Positions 23,001-33,598 of a stretch of DNA of 64,000 nt are shown piece after piece. The position numbers were made by a program, and so were the translations under genes. Source of the stretch: Fragilaria radians (taxonomy: Eukaryota > Bacillariophyta > Fragilariophyceae > Fragilariales > Fragilariaceae); NCBI GenBank assembly GCA_900642245.1, contig CAAAJI010000001.1:554216-618215 (forward strand), read 5' to 3'. How positions within the stretch are numbered: position 1 is the first letter of the stretch; each line of letters begins with the position of its first letter. The notes under the pieces were generated by a model. It saw nothing but the letters and a program-made list of their open reading frames with translations. It did no database searches and had not been told where the DNA came from.

Positions 23001-24967
23001 TTATGTACTCATCCAGATAACATGTCCAGATTGAGCACGCGTTGTGGACTCGGAACAGGATGCTTCGTCTTCGATTGTCCATGGGAGCGATGCTCGAGGA
23101 TTTTTTCGAATCTTACGAACTGCGGAAAATTCTTTTGCTTGTTCGACATCTATTTGAAAGGCAACTTGTATTAGAGTTCTTGGGAGTGCACGTTCGAATA
23201 ACTCTTCCTGTGAAATTGTAAGTGTGAGTAAGTAAAACATCTATTCCCATCCAACAAGGAAGACTTACAAATGTTTGATTGACAAGGTCTAAATCATTGT
23301 TGTCAAAGTTGACAGGGAACTTTGACCAAACCATTTTCGCTTTTCTCTTGGAGCTTGACAACCACGAAATGAGAGCCTTTCGATTGTTATCGGTAAGTCT
23401 TTCACATATAAGAGCATGTGCTGCTGTGGAAAGGCATGTTACATGATCCCGCAACCAAACCGATGGCCCAATACAAACAACAGGGTGATCGGTTTCGTGT
23501 GGGATTTTCTCCAAAAGGTTTTCACGAGAGTCTTGCATTTCAATAAGCCGAAACGAGGATCCCTGTCTTGCCCGTTGAATGGCGAGCTCGAGACTCGCAA
23601 GTGCATCCTGCTCACTACAGTGCCCATGCCGAGTGTCCTGAATAGTCCGTTTCAAGAGCGACGCCGTCAAGTGTTTCAAAGCTATCCAAATATTTGTTAT
23701 GAGGCAAACGAGTGGGAAAATGATTTATTCGTACAGCAAACATCTTACCATACTTCCGTCCATTATAACCTCGAAAGATTACAGAGGTGTCAATAACAAC
23801 GTCATGAATCAATCGCACCGCCCTAAAATCATTCTCAAGTGAATGGCCAATTATGACATCGTTACTATTTATCGACTTCACGAGAAATGCTTGCACTTGC
23901 TCAATTCTTGTCTCAACTGCACGAATAAGGTCCTCAGTAATGCCAGAGTAGATTGTCAAGTAATCCAGTATAACATTTTGAGGCTTAACGAGTTCATCGA
24001 GAATTACGCGGTGGCTGATCTTACTGTCATCCCCAGAACTTTCGACTTGAATTAAAGTAACCCTCGCAAGCTCTACGCCAGCTGTAGTTTTAACCATCTC
24101 ACAGTCAAGGCCAAATATTCGTCGTTCATTTGGTTGGGATTTATGACTTGTTTTCACAAACCGTAGTTCTTGGGTGTGATTTTGTTGTGGAATGATTGGG
24201 GCATTGTATTCATGAACAATTACTTTAGCTTGTTCAAGCGTAGGTAATTTCTGGGCAAACTTTTCCACCTCCTTTGATGGTGAAACAGAAGTGTCTGACT
24301 TCGAGTCAAATATCGGATACCCTTCTTTTCGGAGCTCCTCTTGCTTAAGAAATAATGGTTTCAAGAGGTCCATCAGTGAAACGTTGACATGTCCATCTTC
24401 GCAACGTAATTTTTTCCTCTTTTGGTATTCATTCTTGGACACGGGTGTTGAGTACATGAGAACATCACTTATCGATTTTGGTACTTCTCCCTGAAACCAG
24501 CGACACGGAAGGTGTAAGCCTTTATCCGAAAAACAATGAAAACGCTCCAAAATTTCTTTCCAGGTTGTCTTGATCGAAACTTTGAGATGAATCTCGATCA
24601 CCGCTACGCTTTCTACCGCAGCAAAATTGTGAATTGTTGCCCAACTCGGAATATTTGGCAGACAGCCTTCTCCATTTCCATGGTTTAGGGATGTAAAATT
24701 TCGCATTAAAATGTAATGCAATATAGCTCTGTGATCAGCGCCTTCAGTGTTCTGGCACTTGCCCTTCAAACGTCTCAATCTTAATTCTGGCTTGACTGCA
24801 GGGCATTTATCCATTTGAACAAGTTCGTTCCAATCAGATGGGCAAGAAATACCAGAAGTTTCGCATCCTTCTTTTGCTTCCGAAGCTCTCCTAATTAGCT
24901 TCCTGTATCGTCCCCGCTCCTTCTTAAGCTGTACATTTTCTGACATATTTCGTGACTCATTGCTCAT
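23001..24967 (-). CDS. DEDDh 3'-5' RNA exonuclease (REX1/REXO family)
   Basis: Three exons (24967-23749, 23681-23269, 23207-23001) with introns of 67 and 61 nt give about 612 aa. The exonuclease domain starts near residue 288 with Exo I FGLDCEMVKT, continues with Exo II GHSLENDFRAVRL, and after the first splice has Exo III GHCSEQDALASLEL, so all acidic catalytic residues and the DEDDh histidine are present. Family members trim structured RNAs (5S rRNA, snRNA, tRNA) in the nucleus. The N-terminal 285 residues and the C-terminal 170 are not assignable. The start is uncertain: the frame stays open above 24967 to a possible acceptor (CTCATAG) at about 25066, so an upstream exon is likely; 24967 is the first in-frame ATG. 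Confidence 0.8.
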
Positions 24968-26285
24968 GGAATGACGAATGTTGTTGGTAACTACCTCACA
25001 CTGCAATTCTTCGAGTGCACCTAGAGACGATGAGTATGCCGCAGCTCTATCTACCCATTTTTGTGTCTATGAGAGGGGGGTTAAACAGTAAGTTGCCACA
25101 AATAAGAAAATTGTACTTGATTCTGATTGGCCAAAATAGTTTAATTCTGAGCCAACCCCCGAGACGGTCCTAAAAAGACAGATGCCTGCAAAATTTCAGA
25201 TTAACTTTAACCAATTGATCCCCTCCCTTTGACACACATCCCATGTATAGACATATTTAGTTAGTGCAAGAAATTTGAAGAAATTTGAAAGGGTATTCCC
25301 CAACAGTCCCATGCGTTGCTGAACCAGATGATCTGTAGGAATTAATATCTATTAACATCTAAAATGTGCATGAGCAGAAACTTGTTACAAATGTCATACT
25401 GATCAACAAACAAAAAGGAAAGCCCCTTGGGTATTGATGCTTAAGAGTAGATTCAATGACCTAAAGGATAAATGTGTTTCTGTAGCTTCCAAGAAATAGC
25501 TATAAGGAAGGTGAATTAATAAAACTTTACAGAGATTATATGTGAGATATTGAACATATGAATGCAGCTTATTGTGTACTTACATGAAAGGTAAAGCATA
25601 CAATCAAATCCTGGTGTACAATACGCCCTCATTCTTGTTTTGGATGACCACATTCTTGTGAATTGATAAATCCTGCATTTTGTATTATTGTTAACTTGCC
25701 CTTCATATACGTTTGATAGAAATGAAAACTTCCTGTGGAAATTAGGCTTCTATGCTTGAGGGACCTAGACTTTGAGTTCTTGAATGGAGAGGATAATCTA
25801 CTGTTTGGAACACATGAAAGTACAAAAAATACTTATAAAAAGTAAAAAGCTGAGGTTGTAAATTTCATCCTGAATAGACTCTTTTCCTCCAAATTTGTCC
25901 TTTCTTCTAACTCTTTTCTTACCACATCATCTCTAAATTTCCTTACCTGGATTTTACCTAGACACTTAGTTTTTCAATTTTCTTTTGTTTTATTTTCTTT
26001 CGATTTTCTCGCACATATCCTAAATGCATCTTAGTTTGTCTCAAAAAGGGTATGTTTGTAATACGAAACTTGCGAACGTAAAGTGGGGTATGTGAGTAAC
26101 ACAGTACTAGTAGTTTTCTGCGAAGTTCTTGGATGTTACATTCCTTAGTAAGAGTCAAGCCACTAACTTCATACATACATCAAAAACCAGGCAATCTGAA
26201 ACATATTTTCAGCTTGTCTCCATTTATTGAAAGGAAAGAATACTTAATCGAAGCACTACTGCATTAAAGAATTATCCTCTATACT
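24968..26285. other. Intergenic region between divergent exonuclease and NEMF genes
   Basis: About 1.3 kb holding a probable 5' exon of the exonuclease gene and one copy of the 192-bp perfect repeat (25180-25371). The remainder is AT-rich. A minus-strand frame at 25958-26176 is not convincing as a gene. Confidence 0.4.
25180..25371 (+). repeat. 192-bp perfect dispersed repeat, copy 1
   Basis: Read base by base, this stretch matches 33214-33405 in the same orientation with no difference seen over 192 bp. It begins AGATGCCTGCAAAATTTC and ends AAAATGTGCAT. Flanks differ on both sides. No open frame spans it. There are no inverted termini and no clear target duplication. Confidence 0.9.
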
Positions 26286-29200
26286 ATGACAAAAGCTAGC
26301 AAAGCATCAAAAGTACGCTTCGATGGAATTGACGTGAGTGCAATGATTAGTCATGTTAAGCGCACGTTAATCGGTCGTCGAATTGTCAACATCTATGATG
26401 GTGTCAGTGATAGTGATGCCTTTCTCTTAAAATTAGATGGAGATGGAAAGCCTCTGCTTTTCCTTGATTCTGGCATTAGGTTTCACGTCACTCGACATCA
26501 AGCCTTATTGCAACAAGATGGTATGCCATCACCATTTTGTTCCAAGCTCCGAAAGCATTTACGTGGCTTGCGTTTTGAGCGAGTCGTGCAATTAGGAAAT
26601 TATGACCGCGTTGTGAATTTTATTTTTGGGACAGGAGAGTCTCGTCATTCTCTTATTTTAGAACTCTATGCGAGAGGCAACCTCATTTTAACGAAAGCGG
26701 ATTATACTATTTTGGCTTTATTGCGGTCGCATGAATATGATCAAGTATCTGTCAAGATTGGACAGATATACCCTGTAACATATGCGACAAGTATTAGCAA
26801 CACAGACACGGGACTCTTGCACATGACACCTGAAAACGCTATGAATTGGTTTCGAGAAGAAGTTATGAAGCATGCTGCTACCAAATCAGACGACAACAAG
26901 AAGTCCAAAAGCTCGTCGATACCACTGAAAGCCTTCCTTCTGAAGCCTTCATCAGGAGTATATCACTACGGTCCATCTCTCTTGGAACATTGTATTTTGT
27001 GTGCAGGGTTGGATCCCGATATCAAAATTACTTCAGATGCACTTGAAACAGTTGTATCTTCGGATGTCTGCACAGCCTTGTTACAGGCATTGAAAGAAGA
27101 GGGATTCAAAGTATTGAATAGAATTTCAGAAGAAGAATCTGTTGGTTACATTCTATATCAACTTAAAAATCAGAAAAAAGAAGAATCCAACGACAATGAT
27201 AATGACAAGCTCAGCGGAGGTCTTGCTCACACTGACAAAGTATTGGAAGAGTTCCAACCACATTTATTGAGGCAGCATGAAAATAAATCATTCATAGAAT
27301 ACTCATCGTTTTCCGATGCTGTGGATGACTTCTATGCTCATATTGGAGGCCAAAAACAAGCTCTGAGAGCTGAAGCTGCAGAAGCACAAGCTCAAGAGAA
27401 ATTGAATAAGATTCGTAAAGATCTGTCGCAACGCGTGGAGACACTTCAAAAAGATCAAGAAATCCTTATGAAGCAAGCACAGCTGATTGAACTAAACGCA
27501 GAAAATGTCGATAAAGCGCTTAATGTCATTAATGCTGCACTAGACACAGGCATGAATTGGGATACCCTTGAACAACTGGTTGTGGTCGAAAAGGCAAATC
27601 AAAACCCCATCGCTCTCCTTATAAAACGTCTTGATCTTGAAAATGACTCGATGACACTCTCACTACCGAACACTTTATCCGATGAAGAGGTGGAAGGGAA
27701 GAACAAAGTCACAGAAGTCAAGGTATCACTGAAAGAGTCAGCGCATGGAAATTCACGTGACATGTTTGCCAAATACCGTGCTCTCAAGGATAAAGCTATA
27801 AAAACTCAAGAAGCTTCGACAAAAGCTCTCAAGGCAGCAGAAATTACTGCACACCGCCATCTCGCCGAGATCCAGAAAAAGAGCAAATTAACGACTGCGA
27901 TACAAGTGACGAGGAAGCCACTATGGTTTGAGAAGTTTCATTGGTTTATAACATCAGACAATTATTTGGTAATCGGAGGCCGTGATGCTCATCAGAATGA
28001 AATTCTCGTCAAGCGTTATCTGAGAGTAGGCGATGCTTATCTTCACGCGGACGTGCATGGTGCCGCGTCTTGTGTTCTAAGAGCAAAGCGACACAGACAA
28101 AAGGATGGGAAGACTCTACCACTACCATTGTCTCAGCAGGCTCTCCGAGAAGCTGGAAACTTTACTATTTGTCGTTCATCGGCCTGGGACTCGAAAATGG
28201 TTACGTCCGCTTGGTGGGTAGAGTCTCATCAAGTTTCCAAGACCGCGCCGTCTGGAGAATACTTAACAGTTGGATCTTTCATGGTGAGAGGGAAGAAAAA
28301 CTTCCTTCCCCCATCGCAATTGGAAATGGGTCTCGGAGTACTTTTCAGATTAGGCGATGATGATAGTATCGTTAGACACAAAAACGAAAGACGTGACTTT
28401 GCACTATTGGAGGCTTTGGAAACAGAAGACGATCCTAGTAATTTTAAACGCCCAAAACCAATTCTTGAATCAAACGACGACGAAAATTCGTTCAAAGATA
28501 GAAAGCAACTGAGCGAAGAAAAAGAGACAGTCTTTGGAGAGATTAATAACGATAAAGTCAGTGATACGAAGGAAGTTCAAGAAAGCAATGGTGTTGAAGA
28601 GCATGTTGTCACTGATGAAGCTGAGGTTAAACCTTTGGAAAAAGGAATAATCAATGAAGCTGAAAGTCAGAAAGCTCCTGAAGTCAAAATTGACAGTAAT
28701 CAAGAGATTATGCTGGCAGACAATGTTACTACAGATGAAGATTACATTAAGGAGGACCAAAATTCTAACCTGGATGGGATAACGGAAGGCCTAAAGAAGC
28801 CAAAAGGAGTCTCTGCTAAGGAACGCAGGCTCATCAAAAAGTATGGTTCCTTGGAAGCCGCACAGAATGCAATCGACGAGCGGACTCCCCCGGAGAAAGA
28901 ACAAAAAAAATCTGAATCCAAAGCAGTTTCAACTTCCATTGTAATTGAGCCCAAGGCTCCTATGATTGACATCTCCAAGCGCGGAAAGAAGGGAAAACTG
29001 AAAAAGTTGGCCAACAAGTATTCTGACCAAGATGATGAAGATAGAGGCTTAGCATTGATGGCCCTTCACGGCGGAGAAAAACAATTTAGAGCTCCAACGA
29101 AAAGTAAACTTCAGCCAAAATCCGAGAATCAACAGGAAGCGGAGAAGGCCACCCATTCCTTGTTGATGGCAAGCGCAGCTGAAGTTGCGGAGTCTCTATC

Positions 29201-29933
29201 TAATGACGTAAAAGAGATACTTGGAAAATGCGTTGAAGTAGTGTCAAGTAATGGCGAAATGACAACTCGATGGGAAAAATTCGACGCTGACGTAATCGGA
29301 GAACAATTGAATTCCTTGGAGTCAAGCGAACTAAAACTTACAGCTGCAAATCGATTGTTGGAGTTAAAGTTAACAAAGAAAATTGATAACTTCTCTGCAA
29401 GTTTATCAGGCATTATCAGGACATTGAAAAAGTACGGTCACGTCAAACTCGATGATGATGACGTTGCAGGGAAAGGGCGTAAATCAAAAGCCGAGAAAGA
29501 AATGGAAAAGAAAGATTGGAATAACACGTTAGCATCGGAGGGAATTTCAATTGACCATGATGGTGAATCCGATGATATTATTGACGATACACTAGAATTG
29601 AGTAAATTAACTGGAATACCTGTGATGGAAGATTCTCTTCTCTTTGCCATACCGGTATGTGCACCGTATCAAACTCTTGCAAAGTATAAGTATAAAATCA
29701 AGTTGACTCCTGGTAGTTTGAAACGCGGCAAGGCCGCCAAGCAATGTCTCGAGATATTGATGAAAGGAGATGGAGACAAATCCTCATTTGCAGATCGTAA
29801 TCGTGAGTTGATGAAGCGAGTGAATGACAATGACTGGTCCCAAACAATTTGTTCCGATGTCAAGATTGTATCCTCTGGATTGAATAAGGGAGCAAACAAT
29901 AACAGAGGAAAGAAAGGTGGGAAAAAGGCATAA
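26286..29933 (+). CDS. NEMF: Ribosome quality control subunit NEMF/Rqc2
   Basis: An intact 1215-aa single-exon protein. In the RQC complex, NEMF/Rqc2 binds 60S subunits carrying stalled peptidyl-tRNA, recruits Listerin and directs C-terminal tailing. The NFACT-N domain begins FDGIDVSAM; D16 and the YDR motif at D107-R108 correspond to the yeast Rqc2 D9, D98 and R99 needed for tail synthesis. A long coiled coil covers about 360-410 and 505-545. NFACT-R starts WFEKFHWF near 547 and contains the hallmark GGRDAHQNE near 563 and DAYLHADVHGA. A charged linker follows, then NFACT-C near 1100 (TGIPVMEDSLLFAIPV) ending in a basic Gly-Lys tail. Length is close to animal NEMF (about 1080). All key residues are present, so it is expected to be functional. 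Confidence 0.95.
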   Translation: MTKASKASKVRFDGIDVSAMISHVKRTLIGRRIVNIYDGVSDSDAFLLKLDGDGKPLLFLDSGIRFHVTRHQALLQQDGMPSPFCSKLRKHLRGLRFERVVQLGNYDRVVNFIFGTGESRHSLILELYARGNLILTKADYTILALLRSHEYDQVSVKIGQIYPVTYATSISNTDTGLLHMTPENAMNWFREEVMKHAATKSDDNKKSKSSSIPLKAFLLKPSSGVYHYGPSLLEHCILCAGLDPDIKITSDALETVVSSDVCTALLQALKEEGFKVLNRISEEESVGYILYQLKNQKKEESNDNDNDKLSGGLAHTDKVLEEFQPHLLRQHENKSFIEYSSFSDAVDDFYAHIGGQKQALRAEAAEAQAQEKLNKIRKDLSQRVETLQKDQEILMKQAQLIELNAENVDKALNVINAALDTGMNWDTLEQLVVVEKANQNPIALLIKRLDLENDSMTLSLPNTLSDEEVEGKNKVTEVKVSLKESAHGNSRDMFAKYRALKDKAIKTQEASTKALKAAEITAHRHLAEIQKKSKLTTAIQVTRKPLWFEKFHWFITSDNYLVIGGRDAHQNEILVKRYLRVGDAYLHADVHGAASCVLRAKRHRQKDGKTLPLPLSQQALREAGNFTICRSSAWDSKMVTSAWWVESHQVSKTAPSGEYLTVGSFMVRGKKNFLPPSQLEMGLGVLFRLGDDDSIVRHKNERRDFALLEALETEDDPSNFKRPKPILESNDDENSFKDRKQLSEEKETVFGEINNDKVSDTKEVQESNGVEEHVVTDEAEVKPLEKGIINEAESQKAPEVKIDSNQEIMLADNVTTDEDYIKEDQNSNLDGITEGLKKPKGVSAKERRLIKKYGSLEAAQNAIDERTPPEKEQKKSESKAVSTSIVIEPKAPMIDISKRGKKGKLKKLANKYSDQDDEDRGLALMALHGGEKQFRAPTKSKLQPKSENQQEAEKATHSLLMASAAEVAESLSNDVKEILGKCVEVVSSNGEMTTRWEKFDADVIGEQLNSLESSELKLTAANRLLELKLTKKIDNFSASLSGIIRTLKKYGHVKLDDDDVAGKGRKSKAEKEMEKKDWNNTLASEGISIDHDGESDDIIDDTLELSKLTGIPVMEDSLLFAIPVCAPYQTLAKYKYKIKLTPGSLKRGKAAKQCLEILMKGDGDKSSFADRNRELMKRVNDNDWSQTICSDVKIVSSGLNKGANNNRGKKGGKKA

Positions 29934-31444
29934 AAAGTTGAGTCATTGAATGATATCGCAAGAGTAGCTATCAATAAAAAATAGTTCCATTAAAGTTTTA
30001 TCTTTAATTTTTAAGATGAGGGCCTTATTGAAATTATTCACGTTCTTAAAGTATTGATTTTTATTTTGATTTGAAATACTAAGTTTCTTCAATCTATCGC
30101 TGACTTTCATGCAAAATATGTAGCCTCCAGTCGTTACGTGGGAAAATGTATGGAATAGTTGAACATTTTCATGTTTGGCTTTTGGGAAGGGTGATATATT
30201 GTTGGGTATCCTTTCCTCCTGGTCACCCTTCTTTCAATTTACACTGATCTCTCATGAGACTGTTTTCTAGTTATACTCGTTTGAAACTTTGGGGTAGCAA
30301 CTGATTATCAGCCTATAATATTACAATGGATGTGAACATGAGAAAATCACAATATTGGTAGCATCAATGATCAAGGATTCTTGTCCACTTAACGGAATAT
30401 ATTTTGGGTGAATCACTATCACGAAATTCTCATTGACTCCTTTGGGCAGACCTTTGATGATACTAAGTTAGTCTACTTCTGTAATTGATGCCTAGTTGCC
30501 AATAGAATTAGGAGTTGTCTTGCAAATGCCCAATTATCTTGGAAAGCATTATATTTTCTCTCCTTTTAAAAAAATATTGGTATTGACGGAAAGTGTACAT
30601 AAAATTTTTATTTACTGTGAATCCACTTCTTAAATATGAAATAGATGGATACATAACATTGCCCGTAACTAGATTTGTTAACCGGTTGAAAAATCCTGGA
30701 TCTGAATATTTATTTTGCTTAACAGTATGGTCATATCTGATACAATGTCATAATGCACTTTAGTAAGCTACCCATAAACTTGTTGAATGAATAATAATAC
30801 TTAGAAGGCTAAACTGAATCCTTCAATAAAAGGATTAAGTTTGAAAAACTATGGTATATTGTTAGCCTAAAGATTACATATTTAATTTGTCTATGAAATT
30901 GAGCGAACTATTGATCATGCATTGAATTACCTTATACGCCTATGCATCTGGTGATAGCCTAATACAGGGTGTTCATCACTATTGGAGAATTCTCTTTGCT
31001 GTCACTATCCTTATACTCATATAGATTACAGAATCGTTCCTTTCTCAAAAGATAAATTAACCAATCAGGTATTTTTTGTATATGATTCAATTTTCCCTGA
31101 CAGTAAAACTGTGAAAGATATCTCTACTAAAGTTGACAGCATCCTGTAACATTTACTATAGGCATTCCTTATTGTCTATCCTGGTTTGAGGTCATAATGG
31201 TTTGTCTTTCCAATCTGAATTCTTATGGTGTATGGACTCATTCTGAATTTTCTGGGATGAGGTACCTGATTCAACGACTCATCAGCAAAATGAGACTGAT
31301 ATCATCAGATGCTCATGTTTTGGTTTTTTTGTGCTTTTTCATTGAACTCCGTCGGAGTCGCACCTGCATACGTCATATTGAAATTCCCGAGTCAGACAGA
31401 GTGAAAACGGATCGAAGGCCAACATCGTAAGACCAAAAATTAAG
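29934..31444. other. AT-rich intergenic region
   Basis: About 1.5 kb between NEMF and the plastid-type membrane protein. I see no coding-like frame, repeat or RNA gene. Confidence 0.4.
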
Positions 31445-32338
31445 ATGGTAAAGTTAATCACTCTTCTTGCATTCACCGTTCTATTAGGTGAATGCCAAGG
31501 TTTCCTCCCATTAAATCGCGTCGAATATTCTGATCTCAAATTGGTAAACAGTCCAGACTTACTATCAACCGCAAGGGTACCAGTTAACAAAGTGTCCCCT
31601 CGATGTTCGACCGCCTTACGAACTACTCCATCGTCTGACATCGAGGAATCAACATTCATCAATAAATCTAATATTCCATTTGCTATTGTATGGGTCCTCT
31701 TAGTGCTATATACGATTTTTGTTGCTCCAGGAGAATTTCAGGGTTCGGCGGTTGATACGGGTATCCTTCAGTCCATATTGGAGAATCCACAAAAACCAAA
31801 TGTCAATGAACTTTTCTTATTTGTCTTCAATCAGTTTGCTGTCATACCCATTGCAATTGCATGTCTTGCTCAGCCTCAGGCATCATCGAAAGGTCCACCA
31901 GCGTTCCCCTTTTTGATATCTGCCAGCTTTTTCGGATATTTCCTACTTGGTCCTTACATGTTTCTTCGGGGGGAGCCAAAATCCACTAGCACGATCAATG
32001 AATTAGACTGGGTTACCGTAAATATTCTTGAGAACAAGATCATCAATGGCTTATGCCTTGCTTTATCTGCGTATTTCGCAACTCAAGTTCCTTGGTCTGA
32101 TTTGGATTCACTCATTCAGGGTTACTCAGAGTTAGCCTCAACATCCAAATTAGTCAGCGTATCAACCGTTGACTTGGCGATTTTGACTTCAATAGCTGCA
32201 TCTCTAGTTCCACAGGACTACAGGTTACGAAAACCAAACAGCTCCATTGGCAATCTTCTCGGCCTTGCCACCTTTCTGACTCCTGTTTATGGACCGTTGC
32301 TATATTGCTTTCTTCGACCTTCTTTACCTAAAGACTGA
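31445..32338 (+). CDS. Plastid-targeted-type membrane protein, function unknown
   Basis: A 297-aa single-exon protein. Residues 1-18 form a signal peptide (LLAFTVLLGECQG) followed directly by Phe (GFLPLN), and a Ser/Arg/Thr-containing, acid-poor stretch follows. This bipartite layout resembles the ASAFAP-type presequence of proteins imported into red-algal secondary plastids. The mature part has hydrophobic segments at about 78-93 (FAIVWVLLVLYTIF), 125-140, 150-172, 202-215 and 270-290, so it is probably a polytopic thylakoid or envelope protein. I do not recognise the family. A cyanobacterial-type uncharacterised membrane domain is possible. No frameshift is visible. Confidence 0.7.
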   Translation: MVKLITLLAFTVLLGECQGFLPLNRVEYSDLKLVNSPDLLSTARVPVNKVSPRCSTALRTTPSSDIEESTFINKSNIPFAIVWVLLVLYTIFVAPGEFQGSAVDTGILQSILENPQKPNVNELFLFVFNQFAVIPIAIACLAQPQASSKGPPAFPFLISASFFGYFLLGPYMFLRGEPKSTSTINELDWVTVNILENKIINGLCLALSAYFATQVPWSDLDSLIQGYSELASTSKLVSVSTVDLAILTSIAASLVPQDYRLRKPNSSIGNLLGLATFLTPVYGPLLYCFLRPSLPKD

Positions 32339-32614
32339 TTCGCTAGAAGTTAAGGATTACTTTACAGATCAAATTAGATTGAATCTGGGAAAAATAGTTA
32401 TTACAAGATTATTGGTAAACAGGTTTTGGATTACTCGACTTATCTAATTTGAATTAATGCGGAAAACAAATTACCCATCATTCGATTCTTGGTAAATATA
32501 TTTGTGGCCTTTATACATGTGATAATTCCAAAGCACGATATAACTACCCTTGGTAAAATAATTTATCTAGCAGTATTTGTCATGCTTGTGCATCCTAGGT
32601 ATACATTTCTGTCT

Positions 32615-32734
32615 TCACTTCAAGTGTTGTTGCCCCATTTGATCAATAATTCCAATAGCTGGACAAAGCACCAATGCTACGCCTCCAACAACCTCAAGTA
32701 GATTCTGCTTGTCAGAGAGACCCATGTTGTCCAT
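32615..32734 (-). CDS. Small 39-aa open frame, uncertain
   Basis: Reads from ATG (MDNMGLSDKQNLLEV) into a short hydrophobic stretch (GGVALVLCPAIGII) and stops after DQMGQQHLK. The composition looks protein-like, but there is no family match I can name and no start context to support it. It may be the last exon or a remnant of a larger gene. Confidence 0.2.
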   Translation of the reverse strand: MDNMGLSDKQNLLEVVGGVALVLCPAIGIIDQMGQQHLK

Positions 32735-33213
32735 GATCGAAGCACATTGAACTTAAGAACCCAATTTTGATGAAACGCGAGTATGGAAAGGACGATCCAT
32801 GACCCTAACTCAAAAGAAAAAGGAAAGACGACGCTAATTGAAAATATCAACACAACAGGAAAGCCAATTATGTCTTGCAATGAAGGGAGATAGAATAGGA
32901 TCAAACGATAAAATACAGATAATGAAAAAAGGAGGACCACACCAATCTCTAGGTTACATGATGTCGCTAGAAAGCTAAGAGTTTAAGGCAAAGCATTGGA
33001 GACGTAAAGAGAAGAGGTTTATTTCCCTACTCAAAAACTTTCTATTGTCATTCTCATTGATAGAAATCTAATACAGTAACATATGTGTTCCCTCAGTCAA
33101 AGACAATTTGCCATTTTCTAGCCTATAAAAAAAGAGGTAAAAACAACAAACCTGTAAGGTGATTGGATACAGTCAAAATAATTAGAGCAACGAGAGCAAA
33201 GAAAAATGTTGAA

Positions 33214-33405
33214 AGATGCCTGCAAAATTTCAGATTAACTTTAACCAATTGATCCCCTCCCTTTGACACACATCCCATGTATAGACATATTTAGTTAGTG
33301 CAAGAAATTTGAAGAAATTTGAAAGGGTATTCCCCAACAGTCCCATGCGTTGCTGAACCAGATGATCTGTAGGAATTAATATCTATTAACATCTAAAATG
33401 TGCAT
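33214..33405 (+). repeat. 192-bp perfect dispersed repeat, copy 2
   Basis: Identical to 25180-25371 as far as can be read. It lies 194 bp upstream of the plastid-type kinase start codon, so it may overlap that gene's promoter. Confidence 0.9.
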
Positions 33406-33598
33406 TTATTTAGTCCATGGTTTTACAAAACCAGTATGTCATGAATATGTGCATTTGCCTCATGTAGGAATGGTACATTGCAACCACTTTATAGCGGACT
33501 TCCGTTGTGACGTTGAAAAAAGTCGACTCATTGGATTTGTAATTCACAAGATCAGAGAAGAATTTTCAAATTGAGACTGAAAGATTTTGACTATAAAT

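Larger units (their letters stand above)
32339..33598. other. Intergenic region with a small open frame and a repeat
   Basis: About 1.26 kb between two same-strand plastid-type genes. It holds a 39-codon coding-like frame on the minus strand (32615-32734) and the second copy of the 192-bp repeat (33214-33405). The rest is AT-rich. Confidence 0.4.

Noticed and set aside
25958..26176. A 72-codon minus-strand frame upstream of NEMF
   Set aside because: No family feature; an A/T-rich Lys run at the end suggests a chance frame.
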